NCBI GenBank assembly: GCA_036403235.1
Contig: DASWRI010000067.1
Location: forward strand, 115,090 to 179,089
From: JBGTFE01 sp036403235
GTDB taxonomy: Bacteria > Acidobacteriota > Blastocatellia > Pyrinomonadales > Pyrinomonadaceae
Reading direction: 5' to 3'
DNA: 64,000 bases
Part shown: positions 52,607 to 61,388 of the stretch, in pieces
Layout of the letters: every line of letters begins with the position of its first letter
Numbering within the stretch: position 1 is the stretch's first letter
Made by a program: the position numbers and the translations under genes
The notes under the pieces: generated by a model
Seen by the model: only the letters and a program-made list of their open reading frames with translations
The model's database searches: none
Told to the model about the DNA's origin: nothing

Positions 52607-52831
52607 TTAGGCAGCGATTGCTACAGGTTTTGAGTAGATTAAATCGTGAGTTGATTTTTTATAGAGGCCACAGAGCCCGGCAAGCAGATCGTAAGAAGCC
52701 ACTTTCCCTTTCTCTGCGCGACTTATTGTATTGCGGTCAACGCCAAGAATTTCTGCGATTTTTTCTTGTGTTTTGCCTGACTCTTCGCGCCACTCAACTA
52801 ATTTTTGGGGGTTGTAATGATTAGCGTTCAT
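52607..52831 (-). CDS. Cro-like HTH (XRE) repressor
   Basis: The 74-residue protein is a single XRE helix-turn-helix: KLVEWREESGKTQEKIAEIL, then GVDRNTISRAEKGKV. It is divergent to the CI-like gene and is the first gene of the leftward early operon. Its promoter places the transcript start 1-3 bases before the ATG, so the mRNA may be leaderless. It probably binds the same ACATAAAATGT-type sites. Confidence 0.85.
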   Translation of the reverse strand: MNANHYNPQKLVEWREESGKTQEKIAEILGVDRNTISRAEKGKVASYDLLAGLCGLYKKSTHDLIYSKPVAIAA

Positions 52832-52839
52832 AAATCTGA

Positions 52840-52915
52840 ATAATAAATACCTGGTAGCTTTTTGTCAACATAGAATGTCGCTAAAAGCATCTTGTAATGT
52901 CTAAACATAAAATGT
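52840..52915. promoter_or_regulatory. Cro promoter with operators C and D
   Basis: On the minus strand TTGACA (52868-52863), a 17-base spacer and TATTAT (52845-52840) drive the Cro-like gene. Operators are ACATAGAATGT (52868-52878) and ACATAAAATGT (52905-52915). The latter overlaps the first codons of the CI-like frame. The site set mirrors operators A and B. Confidence 0.75.
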
Positions 52916-53328
52916 TACAAACTTTACTTAATAAAAAAGCAATGTCATTTGATAAAGAAAGGTGGCGCGTTTTCGGTAATTGGCTGAAAACTCAAAGGGA
53001 AAATGCAAAGCTGTCGCAGGATGGATTAGCTGATCTGATTGATGTTGACAGACAAACAATTTATAGGCTTGAAAATGCTTTGAGCGGTACAAAAAGAGAA
53101 ACGGTTTTAGCTTTGGCTGAAGCACTAAAGGCTAGTGAATCCGAAGCTCTCTTAAAAGCCGGTTTTGCATCACAAGGCTTAATAACGGATTCGCATGAGA
53201 TTCTCAAAGGGGTAACTGTCCAATTTGACCACTCCATAAAACTTTCCAATGATGAAAAGGAAAAAATTATCGAAGCTATGAAGCTCGTCGCGGAGGGGGT
53301 TAGGGCAAGACAGGAAAATAAAGAATAA
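52897..53328 (+). CDS. CI-like HTH (XRE) repressor
   Basis: The HTH domain (KTQRENAKLSQDGLADLIDV, then DRQTIYRLENALSGTK) lies at about 30-80, and a short C-terminal helical part follows. There is no peptidase S24 cleavage domain, so relief of repression would rely on the adjacent ImmA-like protease. The ATG at 52897 overlaps operator D; ATG at 52942 (MSFDKERW) is an equally good start. It is 6 bases from the next gene. Confidence 0.82.
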   Translation: MSKHKMLQTLLNKKAMSFDKERWRVFGNWLKTQRENAKLSQDGLADLIDVDRQTIYRLENALSGTKRETVLALAEALKASESEALLKAGFASQGLITDSHEILKGVTVQFDHSIKLSNDEKEKIIEAMKLVAEGVRARQENKE

Positions 53329-53334
53329 CTGAGA

Positions 53335-53772
53335 ATGAAGTTTGTTCTCGAAAAACTCACATCATACGGCTTCAACTCCCGCGTTCTAACGGAACAGGAT
53401 TTTTATGCGATTTGCGAAGCCGAGAAAATAGAAGTTCTGGAGATGAATGTCTCCGCTTCGTTTTATATGAATGTGCTCGGCGAATCGATTATCGTTTTGA
53501 ACAAACGGTTAAAAGGATTGAAGCGAACGTTCGCAATGTTCCATGAACTTGCACATCATTTTTTACACGGCGGAAAAAACGGCACGAACGCTTTTTTCTT
53601 AGGTCTACTCGACTCGAAAAATGAAATGGAATCTGATGCCATTGCTTTAATTGCTATCCTCCCTGTTTCGGCTTTATCAAATTTTGATTTTTTAGATGAA
53701 AATCCGAGAAGCCGTTACGCCAAAAAGTTATATAAAGACAGGCAGAGACTTTATTTTTTGTATGGAGTTTAG
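53335..53772 (+). CDS. ImmA/IrrE metallopeptidase
   Basis: The 145-residue protein carries the zinc motif HELAHHFLH at about 63-71, with the third ligand probably a Glu in the NEMESDAIA segment. ImmA of mobile elements cleaves the element's repressor after DNA damage. Position directly after the CI-like gene fits this role. Its last 47 residues are repeated in diverged form at 54967-55122. Confidence 0.87.
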   Translation: MKFVLEKLTSYGFNSRVLTEQDFYAICEAEKIEVLEMNVSASFYMNVLGESIIVLNKRLKGLKRTFAMFHELAHHFLHGGKNGTNAFFLGLLDSKNEMESDAIALIAILPVSALSNFDFLDENPRSRYAKKLYKDRQRLYFLYGV

Positions 53773-53775
53773 TAA

Positions 53776-54399
53776 ATGACAGCATTCGAATGGATTCTAA
53801 TTTTTGCAACTATATTGGCTCCTATTTTGGCGGTTCAGGCGCAAAAGTGGCTCGAAAGAGGACGCGAGAGAAAACAACGTCGTGAATGGGTTTTTAAAAC
53901 TTTAATGGCAACGCGCGCCTATCCAATATCACAACCACATGTTGAAGCATTAAATTTAATCGATATTGAGTTTTATAATGACAAAGAAATTAGAGATGCT
54001 TGGAATGCTTATCTTGACCATTTGCGCCAAATATTTGAAGAAACTGAAGACAATGCAACTAGTCAACTTTGGCAGGAGACGCGGAAGAATTTATTTGCTG
54101 AAATGATGTATAAAATGGGTAAATCTCTTAGATATCATTTTAATACAACTCATATTAAACGAGCCTCCTATTTTCCTGTTGGATTAGGCGAAATGGAAAA
54201 TGATTTCCAAGTTATTCGCAAGGCATTAATTGATGTCCTTAACGGTAGAAAGCACATTTCTATGGCCGTTGTTGATTTTCCTGATATGGAAGACAGCGAT
54301 GCACAAAAGATGGTTTACGAAACCATGAACCAACTACTTAAAGAAGGAAAAGTACCACCGGACATGATTGCTAAGCCAGAAAATTCAGATACCGTTTGA
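53776..54399 (+). CDS. DUF6680-like membrane-anchored protein
   Basis: The 207-residue protein has an N-terminal transmembrane helix (about 3-20, FEWILIFATILAPILAVQAQ) and a soluble helical part starting KWLERGRERKQRREWVFKTL. Dispersed residues (ALNLIDIEFYNDKEIRDAWN) are those of the DUF6680 family, found in defence-rich regions, function unknown. It follows ImmA by 3 bases and sits between it and a partial duplicate of its tail. Confidence 0.6.
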   Translation: MTAFEWILIFATILAPILAVQAQKWLERGRERKQRREWVFKTLMATRAYPISQPHVEALNLIDIEFYNDKEIRDAWNAYLDHLRQIFEETEDNATSQLWQETRKNLFAEMMYKMGKSLRYHFNTTHIKRASYFPVGLGEMENDFQVIRKALIDVLNGRKHISMAVVDFPDMEDSDAQKMVYETMNQLLKEGKVPPDMIAKPENSDTV

Positions 54400-54522
54400 A
54401 GAAATCGAGCAAGAAATGTTGGAGATGCTTATAAGACGGAAAGAGATTTTCGAGCAATATGGAATTTGAATAAAGAAAAGAAGAAATAACGTCAAAAATA
54501 AACCAATACAAAGGAGAACACT

Positions 54523-54930
54523 ATGGAACCGTACAATGAAGAAACAAATTTAGAATCATCGGAAAATGTTGTTAAGAATCAAGCATTTGATGAACACAAT
54601 TGGCAAACTTGCTCAGACAAGAAAAGCTATGTAGTTAACGGGCAAACTCTTTGGCTGCATATTACTGCTTATTATGAAATAAGGCCAGGAACTCTTTATT
54701 ACTGGGCTGAAAGCTTTGCCTCTAGTGATGAAGGGGGCAAAAACTTTATTATTGCGGAAAAATTTGAAATTGAATTAGAAGGAGAAGGGACTCCTTGGAG
54801 GCTTGGAAATGCTACTGGTGTTAGAACACCGGTAAGCAAATCGCGCTATAGCTCAGGATTGACTTTAACTGCTGCAACAAGATGTTATGACCCTAATATG
54901 GGATTGCTATCAGTTTCATTTCCCTGTTAA
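54523..54930 (+). CDS. protein of unknown function
   Basis: The 135-residue protein has a good ribosome site (AAAGGAGA). It is rich in beta-strand patterns (SYVVNGQTLWLHITAYYEIR, YYWAESFASSDEGGKNFIIA) and carries cysteines near the end. I do not recognise a family. The gap before it (54400-54522) holds a short remnant of a helical frame (EEIEQEMLEMLIRRKEIFEQ). Confidence 0.6.
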   Translation: MEPYNEETNLESSENVVKNQAFDEHNWQTCSDKKSYVVNGQTLWLHITAYYEIRPGTLYYWAESFASSDEGGKNFIIAEKFEIELEGEGTPWRLGNATGVRTPVSKSRYSSGLTLTAATRCYDPNMGLLSVSFPC

Positions 54931-54966
54931 AAGCGACTTTAATAAACGTTTTTTTTCTTGCCTGAT

Positions 54967-55122
54967 ATGAAAGCAGAAGTCAAAGCCGACACTCTAGCTT
55001 TAATAGCGCTTATTCCTTTATCTAGTTTGGATAGTTACGAATTTTTAGAAGAGAATCCGAATCGTTACGTTCGGAAGTTGTGGCGAGAACGGCAGAGATT
55101 GAATTTTTTGTATCAGATTTAA
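54967..55122 (+). pseudogene. duplicated C-terminal fragment of ImmA
   Basis: The 51-codon frame encodes DTLALIALIPLSSLDSYEFL, then EENPNRYVRKLWRERQRLNF, which aligns with DAIALIAILPVSALSNFDFL, then DENPRSRYAKKLYKDRQRLY at the ImmA end. The zinc motif half is absent. It marks the far side of a two-gene insert between the two ImmA tails. Confidence 0.8.
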
Positions 55123-55151
55123 TTCTATTAAAAGCATTAAATAACTCAATT

Positions 55152-57110
55152 ATGTTAAAAGAATTAAGACTTGAAAGATTTAAAAAATTTAAAGATTTAA
55201 GAATCTTTTTCTCTCCCTTTACAGTCTTAATGGGAGAAAATAGCAGCGGAAAAACATCAATTCTCCAAGCACTCAATTTAGCTCTAATTAGTTTGCACAG
55301 TTATAAGCTTGTCGAGTCTGATGGAAGAAATGTAAAAATTCGCCCTAAGGGAGTAGGTTTAACAAAACTCCCTGGTTTCGATCTATCAGACTTTAGAGAT
55401 GTGTATTATGCAAGAATTTCACGCGCCACCCGCGTTGCAGCCGCAGAGCAAATAAAATTTGGCGCTAATTTATTGTTAACCGATGAAAAGGACAATAAAT
55501 ATCAACTCCGATTAAATTCGCTTTTTGGGGCGTTTAATATCAGCTGTGCCTCCTCTCCAGAAGACTTGCCGAACACACCAACGCTTCAAGATAAACCTCC
55601 CTTATTCATTTCAGGCTTTGTTGGGCTAAGTGCTGTAGAAGAAAGGATTTTTCCCGTTGCGCTACAGGATCGCTTACGACTAGGAAATGTAAGCGCTGTT
55701 ATTCGCAATCTAGTTTTTGATATGAAAGAAAATGCTGAACCTGAATATCAAAGGCTAAAGAAAAGAATGGAGGATGATTTTGACTTTCATTTGGATACCA
55801 TTGAATTTAATGAAGAAAAAGATTTATATGTTACGGCTCAGTATAGCGAACTCTGTGAGGAAAAAAATCTTTCATTAGATTTCAGTTCGTCAGGGAGCGG
55901 TTTCATGCAAATTCTACAAATTTTAGCTCCAATTTATCGCTTCTGTCCTAGTCATTCGGATATTGTATTATTAGATGAACCAGACGCTCATCTGCATCCT
56001 AATTTACAAACTACATTAGCAAGTAGTCTAAGAAAAATAAGAGAAGAGTTAGGAATTCAGATTATTATTTCTACACATTCAACTTCAATTATTCGGTCGG
56101 CCTCGCCGAGTGAGGTTGTGCCTATTTCTGCCAAAGCAAGAATTTGTAAGCCATTAACTGCACAGTCAGAACTTGATGAAGAAATAAGAGCCAAAATAGA
56201 CTCTTACCACCTAGCAAAATCAGTCATTAGCGGAAAACTAGTTTTCATAGAAGATTTAAATACTTCAGTTTTGGAAAGATTTGATGAAGTTTTAAACAAA
56301 AAAGTATTTAAGGGAGCTAACACTTCACCAATAATTCGTGGGCGCGGCAAAACTGATCGAGTTCCTTTTCAAATCAGGGAAATTATTAGAGAGGTCTCCG
56401 GCGAAGAAGTAGAAGTAATATTTGTTAGGGATGGGGATGGATTACCCCCTGATTGGAGAGAAAGGCTATCGAATTTTGCAAATGAAAGAAATGTGAGGCT
56501 TTGCATTTTAGATGGGTTTGAAATCGAGAGCTACCTTTTAAATCCAAATCTCATTTTAAGAACAATCCAGAATAAATACGATGATACTCGCGGTTTAACC
56601 AGTGAATCGTTGACTGAGAAAATCACAGAATTATTAAAAAACACTATTACACTCGCAAAATACAATTATAGAGATGACCTTGAAGAAGAAATTAGACAAG
56701 TTTCCCTCCTTCTAAACTTAGATGAATATAGAAATCCTCAGGTGATACAAAGCGAAGTTAGAAGCTGGTGTGAAAGATTAGAAAACCTTAATACCTTAGG
56801 CGAATTACGGAAATACGGTAAGGGAAAAGAAACTCTGAAAGATCTTTTTCAGTGGCTAGCAGAATTTGGTATAAATCTTTCTGTCGGGAGCCTAATTAAA
56901 GAGTTACTGGAAGAAGATTCACCTCCTGAAATCCCAGCAATTTTAGATCTTTTACAATCTAATGAAAGCCGCGAAAACCCTGAAGGTGCAACGCCCTATG
57001 ATAAAGAACAATCGGCAGATGATGAAATAGACGTTGTTAAAATAATAGAGTCAACTGTGATCGGTGAAACTCAGCCAGACTTATTTTCAGGTATAAGCGA
57101 AGCGCCCTAA
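55152..57110 (+). CDS. OLD-like ATPase with possible Toprim domain
   Basis: ATG 55152 gives 652 residues; the frame upstream to 55080 overlaps the ImmA fragment. ABC-type ATPase motifs are Walker A GENSSGKTS (about 29-37), signature SSSGSGFMQIL, Walker B IVLLDEPDAHLHP and the H-loop STHST. The C-terminal half has KLVFIEDLNTSVLE and VRDGDGLPP, which could be the Glu and DxD of a Toprim nuclease. OLD-family ATPases act in phage interference. It is located beside a restriction system. No GajB-like helicase is adjacent. Confidence 0.75.
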   Translation: MLKELRLERFKKFKDLRIFFSPFTVLMGENSSGKTSILQALNLALISLHSYKLVESDGRNVKIRPKGVGLTKLPGFDLSDFRDVYYARISRATRVAAAEQIKFGANLLLTDEKDNKYQLRLNSLFGAFNISCASSPEDLPNTPTLQDKPPLFISGFVGLSAVEERIFPVALQDRLRLGNVSAVIRNLVFDMKENAEPEYQRLKKRMEDDFDFHLDTIEFNEEKDLYVTAQYSELCEEKNLSLDFSSSGSGFMQILQILAPIYRFCPSHSDIVLLDEPDAHLHPNLQTTLASSLRKIREELGIQIIISTHSTSIIRSASPSEVVPISAKARICKPLTAQSELDEEIRAKIDSYHLAKSVISGKLVFIEDLNTSVLERFDEVLNKKVFKGANTSPIIRGRGKTDRVPFQIREIIREVSGEEVEVIFVRDGDGLPPDWRERLSNFANERNVRLCILDGFEIESYLLNPNLILRTIQNKYDDTRGLTSESLTEKITELLKNTITLAKYNYRDDLEEEIRQVSLLLNLDEYRNPQVIQSEVRSWCERLENLNTLGELRKYGKGKETLKDLFQWLAEFGINLSVGSLIKELLEEDSPPEIPAILDLLQSNESRENPEGATPYDKEQSADDEIDVVKIIESTVIGETQPDLFSGISEAP

Positions 57111-57231
57111 TAAACTTAGAAAAGGCAAGAGCAGGCTTTATTTTATAACAAGAGCTCAAATGAAAGTAGAATTTTAGATATTATTTGAAATTTTCTATTG
57201 ATCTTGTAAATTTATAGTAGAGGTTTTTATT

Positions 57232-58155
57232 TTGACTAAAAGCGCCGCAAGCCTGAAAAAAAGAAAAGCAAATGAAGAAGTCGCAGAAACCGGCAAAAAT
57301 GAAGAGTCGGCCATCTCCGCTTTTTTGAATCGTATTATCTGCGGCGATTCTTTGGAAGTCTTGCGCCTAATGCCGGATAATTCCGTCGATTTAATTGTCA
57401 CCTCCCCGCCGTATGCAGACCAGAGAAAAAAAACTTACGGCGGCATTCATCCTGATAAATATGTAGAATGGTTTCTGTCAATTTCGGAAGAACTCAAAAG
57501 AGTCTTGAAGGACGACGGTTCGTTCATTTTGAATATCAAGGAAAAAGTTGTTGATGGCGAGCGGCACACTTATGTTCTGGAGCTGATCCTTGGACTTAAA
57601 AAACAAGGCTGGTTGTGGACGGAAGAGTATATGTGGCACAAACGAAATACTACTCCCGGCAAATGGCCTAATCGTTTCCGCGACTCCTGGGAACGGTGTC
57701 TTCAATTTAATAAGCAAAAGAAATTCAAAATGTTTCAGGATGAAGTGATGATTCCGATGGGTGATTGGGCGGATAAGCGCCTTAAAAACCTCAGTGAAAA
57801 CGACAGCAAAAGATTTAACTCACAAGTCGGCAGCGGTTTCGGGAAAGACATTTCAAAGTGGGTAGGTCGTGAAAAAGCATTTCCGACAAATGTTCTGCAC
57901 CTCGCCTCTGAATGCAGTAACAGAAGCCACAGCGCAGCTTTTCCTGAATCTCTGCCGACATGGTTTATAAAACTCTTCTCTGAAACGGGTGACGTTATTC
58001 TCGACCCCTTTTCCGGTTCAGGAACAACTTGTGTTGCGGCAAAAAAAATAAATCGGCAATATATTGGAATTGAACTTCAAGAAGATTATTGTAAAATCGC
58101 TGCCGATAGAATTCAGAAGATCAAGTCTCAACCATTTCAGCCCAAATTGATATGA
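57232..58155 (+). CDS. DNA N4-cytosine/N6-adenine methyltransferase
   Basis: TTG start at 57232 with AGAGG 8 bases upstream. The catalytic motif TSPPYA (about 57-62) precedes the AdoMet-binding DPFSGSGTT (about 258-266), so the motif order is that of the beta group. TSPPY rather than DPPY favours N4-cytosine. Its 4-base overlap with the next gene indicates a restriction-modification pair. It should protect the site cut by its partner. Confidence 0.9.
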   Translation: MTKSAASLKKRKANEEVAETGKNEESAISAFLNRIICGDSLEVLRLMPDNSVDLIVTSPPYADQRKKTYGGIHPDKYVEWFLSISEELKRVLKDDGSFILNIKEKVVDGERHTYVLELILGLKKQGWLWTEEYMWHKRNTTPGKWPNRFRDSWERCLQFNKQKKFKMFQDEVMIPMGDWADKRLKNLSENDSKRFNSQVGSGFGKDISKWVGREKAFPTNVLHLASECSNRSHSAAFPESLPTWFIKLFSETGDVILDPFSGSGTTCVAAKKINRQYIGIELQEDYCKIAADRIQKIKSQPFQPKLI

Positions 58156-59153
58156 CAGAAAATTTACCGCTCTTCAAATCCAAGGAAGAAAATGAGAAAA
58201 GCCCCAGTGAAATACTTCTCTCTTATTCCAGAATTGCGCCCGAAGAAGAGAAAGAAGTAGAGAAAGAAGCTTACAATAAATTTCTTTCAAAAAGAGTTGT
58301 AACGCCTTTTTATTATGAGCGATTGATGTATTTGCGTTGCAAAATGAGTCTCAAGTATATTCTCAGCCGAAAAAATCCTTATTTACTCAAAGCGAAAAAT
58401 ATCTCCTCTCCGGACGAGTTGGTGCGGAGCGTAGTCGATGCTTTTATGTTTTCCCAGGAAGAAACGATGTTCGGAAACCGGCTCGAAGAATTTGCGATTT
58501 TTGTTTCTGAAAAACTTTTCGACGGCTTTAAATCCGATCTTCCGAGCGTAGATTTAGAATTCGAGCGTGAAAAGAAGTATTTCATCGTTGGTATCAAATC
58601 CGGCACAAACTGGGGAAACAGCGATCAGATAAATCGAATGAAGGATAACTTCAAGTCGGCGAGAAAATACCTTCTAGATGAGCGAAAAATAACAAAAGAA
58701 ATTGTCGCAGTTAATGGCTGCATTTACGGGAAGGATGCCAATCCATTCAAAGAGAACGGTAAAGACAAAGAAAAAAGTTATTTCAAATTTGCCGGTCAGG
58801 ATTTCTGGCAATTTATATCAGGTGACAGTGAGCTTTACAGGGAAATTATAAAACCCATTGAAGAAGAAGCATTGGAGCGTGATGCTGAGTTTAAGAAAAC
58901 CTTCGACGGAAAAATCAACAATATGGTCAAGGAATTTAGCAATATTTTTCTTGATGCCGAGGGTCAAATTGATTGGGTAAAAATAGTTGATTACATTTCT
59001 AAACGCGGTAAAAGCAAAATAGAATTTCCTGTTGTTAAAAAGACTGATGAGTGCAAAGAATATGAGGCTAGGAAAGAAGCCGAAAAAGAGGAATTAAAGG
59101 CTGAAAAAGCTCGTAAAGAAAAAATGAAGAAGAAAATGAAAGAAGCTTTATAA
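58152..59153 (+). CDS. PmeII-like type II restriction endonuclease
   Basis: The 333-residue protein overlaps the methyltransferase gene by 4 bases (ATGA). A PD-(D/E)xK-like core appears in SVDLEFEREKKYFIVGIKSG followed by TNWGNSDQINRM. The KSGxNWGNSDQ block is characteristic of PmeII/Eco47II-like enzymes. The C-terminal 40 residues are a highly charged helix (EKEELKAEKARKEKMKKK). The specificity is unknown. Confidence 0.78.
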   Translation: MTENLPLFKSKEENEKSPSEILLSYSRIAPEEEKEVEKEAYNKFLSKRVVTPFYYERLMYLRCKMSLKYILSRKNPYLLKAKNISSPDELVRSVVDAFMFSQEETMFGNRLEEFAIFVSEKLFDGFKSDLPSVDLEFEREKKYFIVGIKSGTNWGNSDQINRMKDNFKSARKYLLDERKITKEIVAVNGCIYGKDANPFKENGKDKEKSYFKFAGQDFWQFISGDSELYREIIKPIEEEALERDAEFKKTFDGKINNMVKEFSNIFLDAEGQIDWVKIVDYISKRGKSKIEFPVVKKTDECKEYEARKEAEKEELKAEKARKEKMKKKMKEAL

Positions 59154-59529
59154 TCTGGTAATGTCCTAAAGTTATAAAGAAACTTGGGTTATCCCAAGAA
59201 TAGAAAAACTCCAAGAATCTCTTAATATGTTGGAAAAATAAACAAATAAAACTCTACTTTTGATGAGCCTCATTTAAAGGTCTAATTTTTGATTCTGTCT
59301 GGCGCGGCAAATATTTTTAGGGTAGACACAAAATTTGTGTGTAGGTATGGGGCTAAATGAATAGTAGACATTTTGTTAATTGAGTGGCCCACTCAATTAA
59401 CAAATCTGGTCCTTATGTGTAAAATTTATTTGAATCTGTGATTTTTTATGCTATAAGAATTAAAGTTTCAGATTTTTTATCAAAATAATTTGCTTTCTAT
59501 TTGTTCTTACACGTTAACGGGATTAGTGT
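59154..59529. other. long intergenic region upstream of deaminase; candidate AvcI-like RNA
   Basis: 376 bases without a frame of interest. It contains palindromes at 59326-59340 (ACACAAAATTTGTGT) and 59373-59403 (15-base arms around one base). In known AvcID systems a non-coding RNA from just this position blocks the deaminase. No sequence match is claimed. Confidence 0.4.
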
Positions 59530-61041
59530 ATGCTAACAGAGGACTTTCTAGACCGCTTTGATTCTGAATTAGTAATCGGTTTAGTCGCGCCCGTTGGAAC
59601 AGAAAAAGCCATCATTATCAATGAATTAAAAGATAATCTCAAAGCTTTCGACTATGATGCGATCATTATCAAATTGAGTGGTTTCCTCAAAGAACCAAAC
59701 TTACAAAAGGTGCATAACATTCAGCTCTCAACTGAACCTGAAGTTCTAAGGATTAATTCTTATATGGACGCAGGGGATAAAGTCCGAGAGGAAATGAAGC
59801 GAGGTGATGCTTTAGCTCTTTGGGCAGTTACTGAGATTGCAAGATTACGCCCACCGGAAGAGCAATGGGGTGAAAAAAGGGCATACATTCTCGATTCGTT
59901 AAAACACCCTGAAGAAATTAAAACTCTTCGTCGCGTTTATGGAAACGGTTTTTTTCTAATTGGTATTTATTCATCTAGAGAAAAAAGATTTGATTTTTTG
60001 CATCGTAACCGAAACATTGAAGAAGAAGATGCAGAAGCTCTCATTGACAGAGATTATAACGAGGATAAGCCAACCAATGTCGGACAACAAACGCGTGAAG
60101 CATTTCATGTTGCAGATGCGTTTGTTAGTTTAACAAATCCAAGCGATGCCAAACATCAAATTTCTAGGGTTATTGATTTATTTTTCGGGCATCCGTTTAC
60201 GACCCCGACTATGGATGAGTATGCGATGTTTCAAGCCTTTACTGCAAAGTTGCGGTCAGCAGATTTATCAAGACAGGTTGGCGCGGTCATACTATCGGAA
60301 ACTGGAGAGTTAATCGCAGTCGGGGCCAACGATGTTCCTTGTTACGGCGGTGGTCTCTATTGGCCAGGAGACAATGACCATAGAGACTATGATTGGGGAA
60401 TTGACTCAAATGCTAAACGTCGTGACCAAATTTTATCTGATATTGTGCAATTAGTCAGAAAAAAAACTTCTAATAATGTGGACACCGATGAAAAGGAACT
60501 ATTAAAAGAGGTCAGAGAGGGGTTGTCCCACAGCATTTTGCTGGACATTACGGAATTCGGTCGACCCGTGCACGCAGAAATGGAAGCTTTATTGAGCTGC
60601 GCCCGTATCGGGGTTAGTCCCGGAATGGGGACGCTTTATTGTACAACATTTCCTTGTCATACTTGTGCGAAACATATTGTCGCCGCCGGAATCAAAAGAG
60701 TTGTATATGTCGAGCCCTATCCCAAAAGTAAGGCAAAGGAATTGCATAGTGATTCTATTGAAATAGATGAGGAGTCTGACGATTCCGACAAAGTAAGTTT
60801 CGTTCCATTTGTGGGCGTAGGTGCAAGAAGATTTATAGATTTGTTTTCGATGGGACTTAATTCTGGATACGAGATGAAAAGAAAGAAGCAAGGTTCTATC
60901 GAAAAGGTTGATTGGAAAAGAGAAAGTGCCAAAGTGCGTGTTCCAATGTTGCGCACTTCATATTTAGAAAGAGAAAAAGCTGCGGCAAGCATAATTGCTG
61001 AATTTTATAGAGGAGAGAAAGATGAAAAGGAAGCAAACTGA
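59530..61041 (+). CDS. AvcD-like antiphage dCTP/dCMP deaminase
   Basis: The 503-residue protein has an N-terminal P-loop-kinase-like domain (about 14-220: ELVIGLVAPVGTEKAIIINE, then YDAIIIKLSG) and a C-terminal cytidine/dCMP deaminase domain (about 235-500). The zinc motifs are VHAEMEALL (about 347) and TTFPCHTCAKH (about 375). This two-domain layout is that of the AvcD/dCTP-deaminase antiphage proteins, which deplete dCTP during infection. A partner RNA would be encoded upstream. Confidence 0.85.
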   Translation: MLTEDFLDRFDSELVIGLVAPVGTEKAIIINELKDNLKAFDYDAIIIKLSGFLKEPNLQKVHNIQLSTEPEVLRINSYMDAGDKVREEMKRGDALALWAVTEIARLRPPEEQWGEKRAYILDSLKHPEEIKTLRRVYGNGFFLIGIYSSREKRFDFLHRNRNIEEEDAEALIDRDYNEDKPTNVGQQTREAFHVADAFVSLTNPSDAKHQISRVIDLFFGHPFTTPTMDEYAMFQAFTAKLRSADLSRQVGAVILSETGELIAVGANDVPCYGGGLYWPGDNDHRDYDWGIDSNAKRRDQILSDIVQLVRKKTSNNVDTDEKELLKEVREGLSHSILLDITEFGRPVHAEMEALLSCARIGVSPGMGTLYCTTFPCHTCAKHIVAAGIKRVVYVEPYPKSKAKELHSDSIEIDEESDDSDKVSFVPFVGVGARRFIDLFSMGLNSGYEMKRKKQGSIEKVDWKRESAKVRVPMLRTSYLEREKAAASIIAEFYRGEKDEKEAN

Positions 61042-61213
61042 AAACAGCGAACAAAGCAAAGAACGATGGGAATTTATAGAAAAAGCATCGAAAGAGGTTG
61101 ATAGCTGGTCAGATTCAAAGAAAGCAGAAGTTTACCCAAGCAAATTTCGCAGAGAAGAGGAAAAGATAGACGTTTCATCTTTAAATTCTACACACAAACT
61201 TAACTTTAAATAG
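61022..61213 (+). CDS. small charged protein overlapping deaminase
   Basis: The 63-residue frame has a ribosome site AGGAGA and overlaps the end of the deaminase gene by 20 bases. It is highly charged and helical (RWEFIEKASKEVDSWSDSKK). The function is unknown; translational coupling suggests a link to the deaminase. Confidence 0.6.
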   Translation: MKRKQTENSEQSKERWEFIEKASKEVDSWSDSKKAEVYPSKFRREEEKIDVSSLNSTHKLNFK

Positions 61214-61240
61214 CTATAACTTTATTAATCAGAAAAGGGA

Positions 61241-61270
61241 AGTATGGAAGTATTTCATACTATCTTTTTC
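61241..61270 (+). terminator. weak terminator after deaminase operon
   Basis: AGTATG (61241-61246) pairs with CATACT (61256-61261), followed by ATCTTTTTC, and flanking A/T bases extend the stem. It closes the deaminase and small-gene transcript. Confidence 0.5.
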
Positions 61271-61388
61271 TATTAAGAACTAAAATAATACACTTAAATC
61301 TTTCCTTCCTTATCTTCAAAACCTCCTTACATTTCTCCAGCTTATGCTAATAATCCGTCTTAAGAAATAAACGAGTTTGGGGATAGTA

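Noticed and set aside
52860..52920. CRISPR-like short repeats near the repressor genes
   Set aside because: The repeated 11-base words are palindromes overlapping promoters and have no regular spacers, so they are operators. No CRISPR array was seen anywhere in the window.
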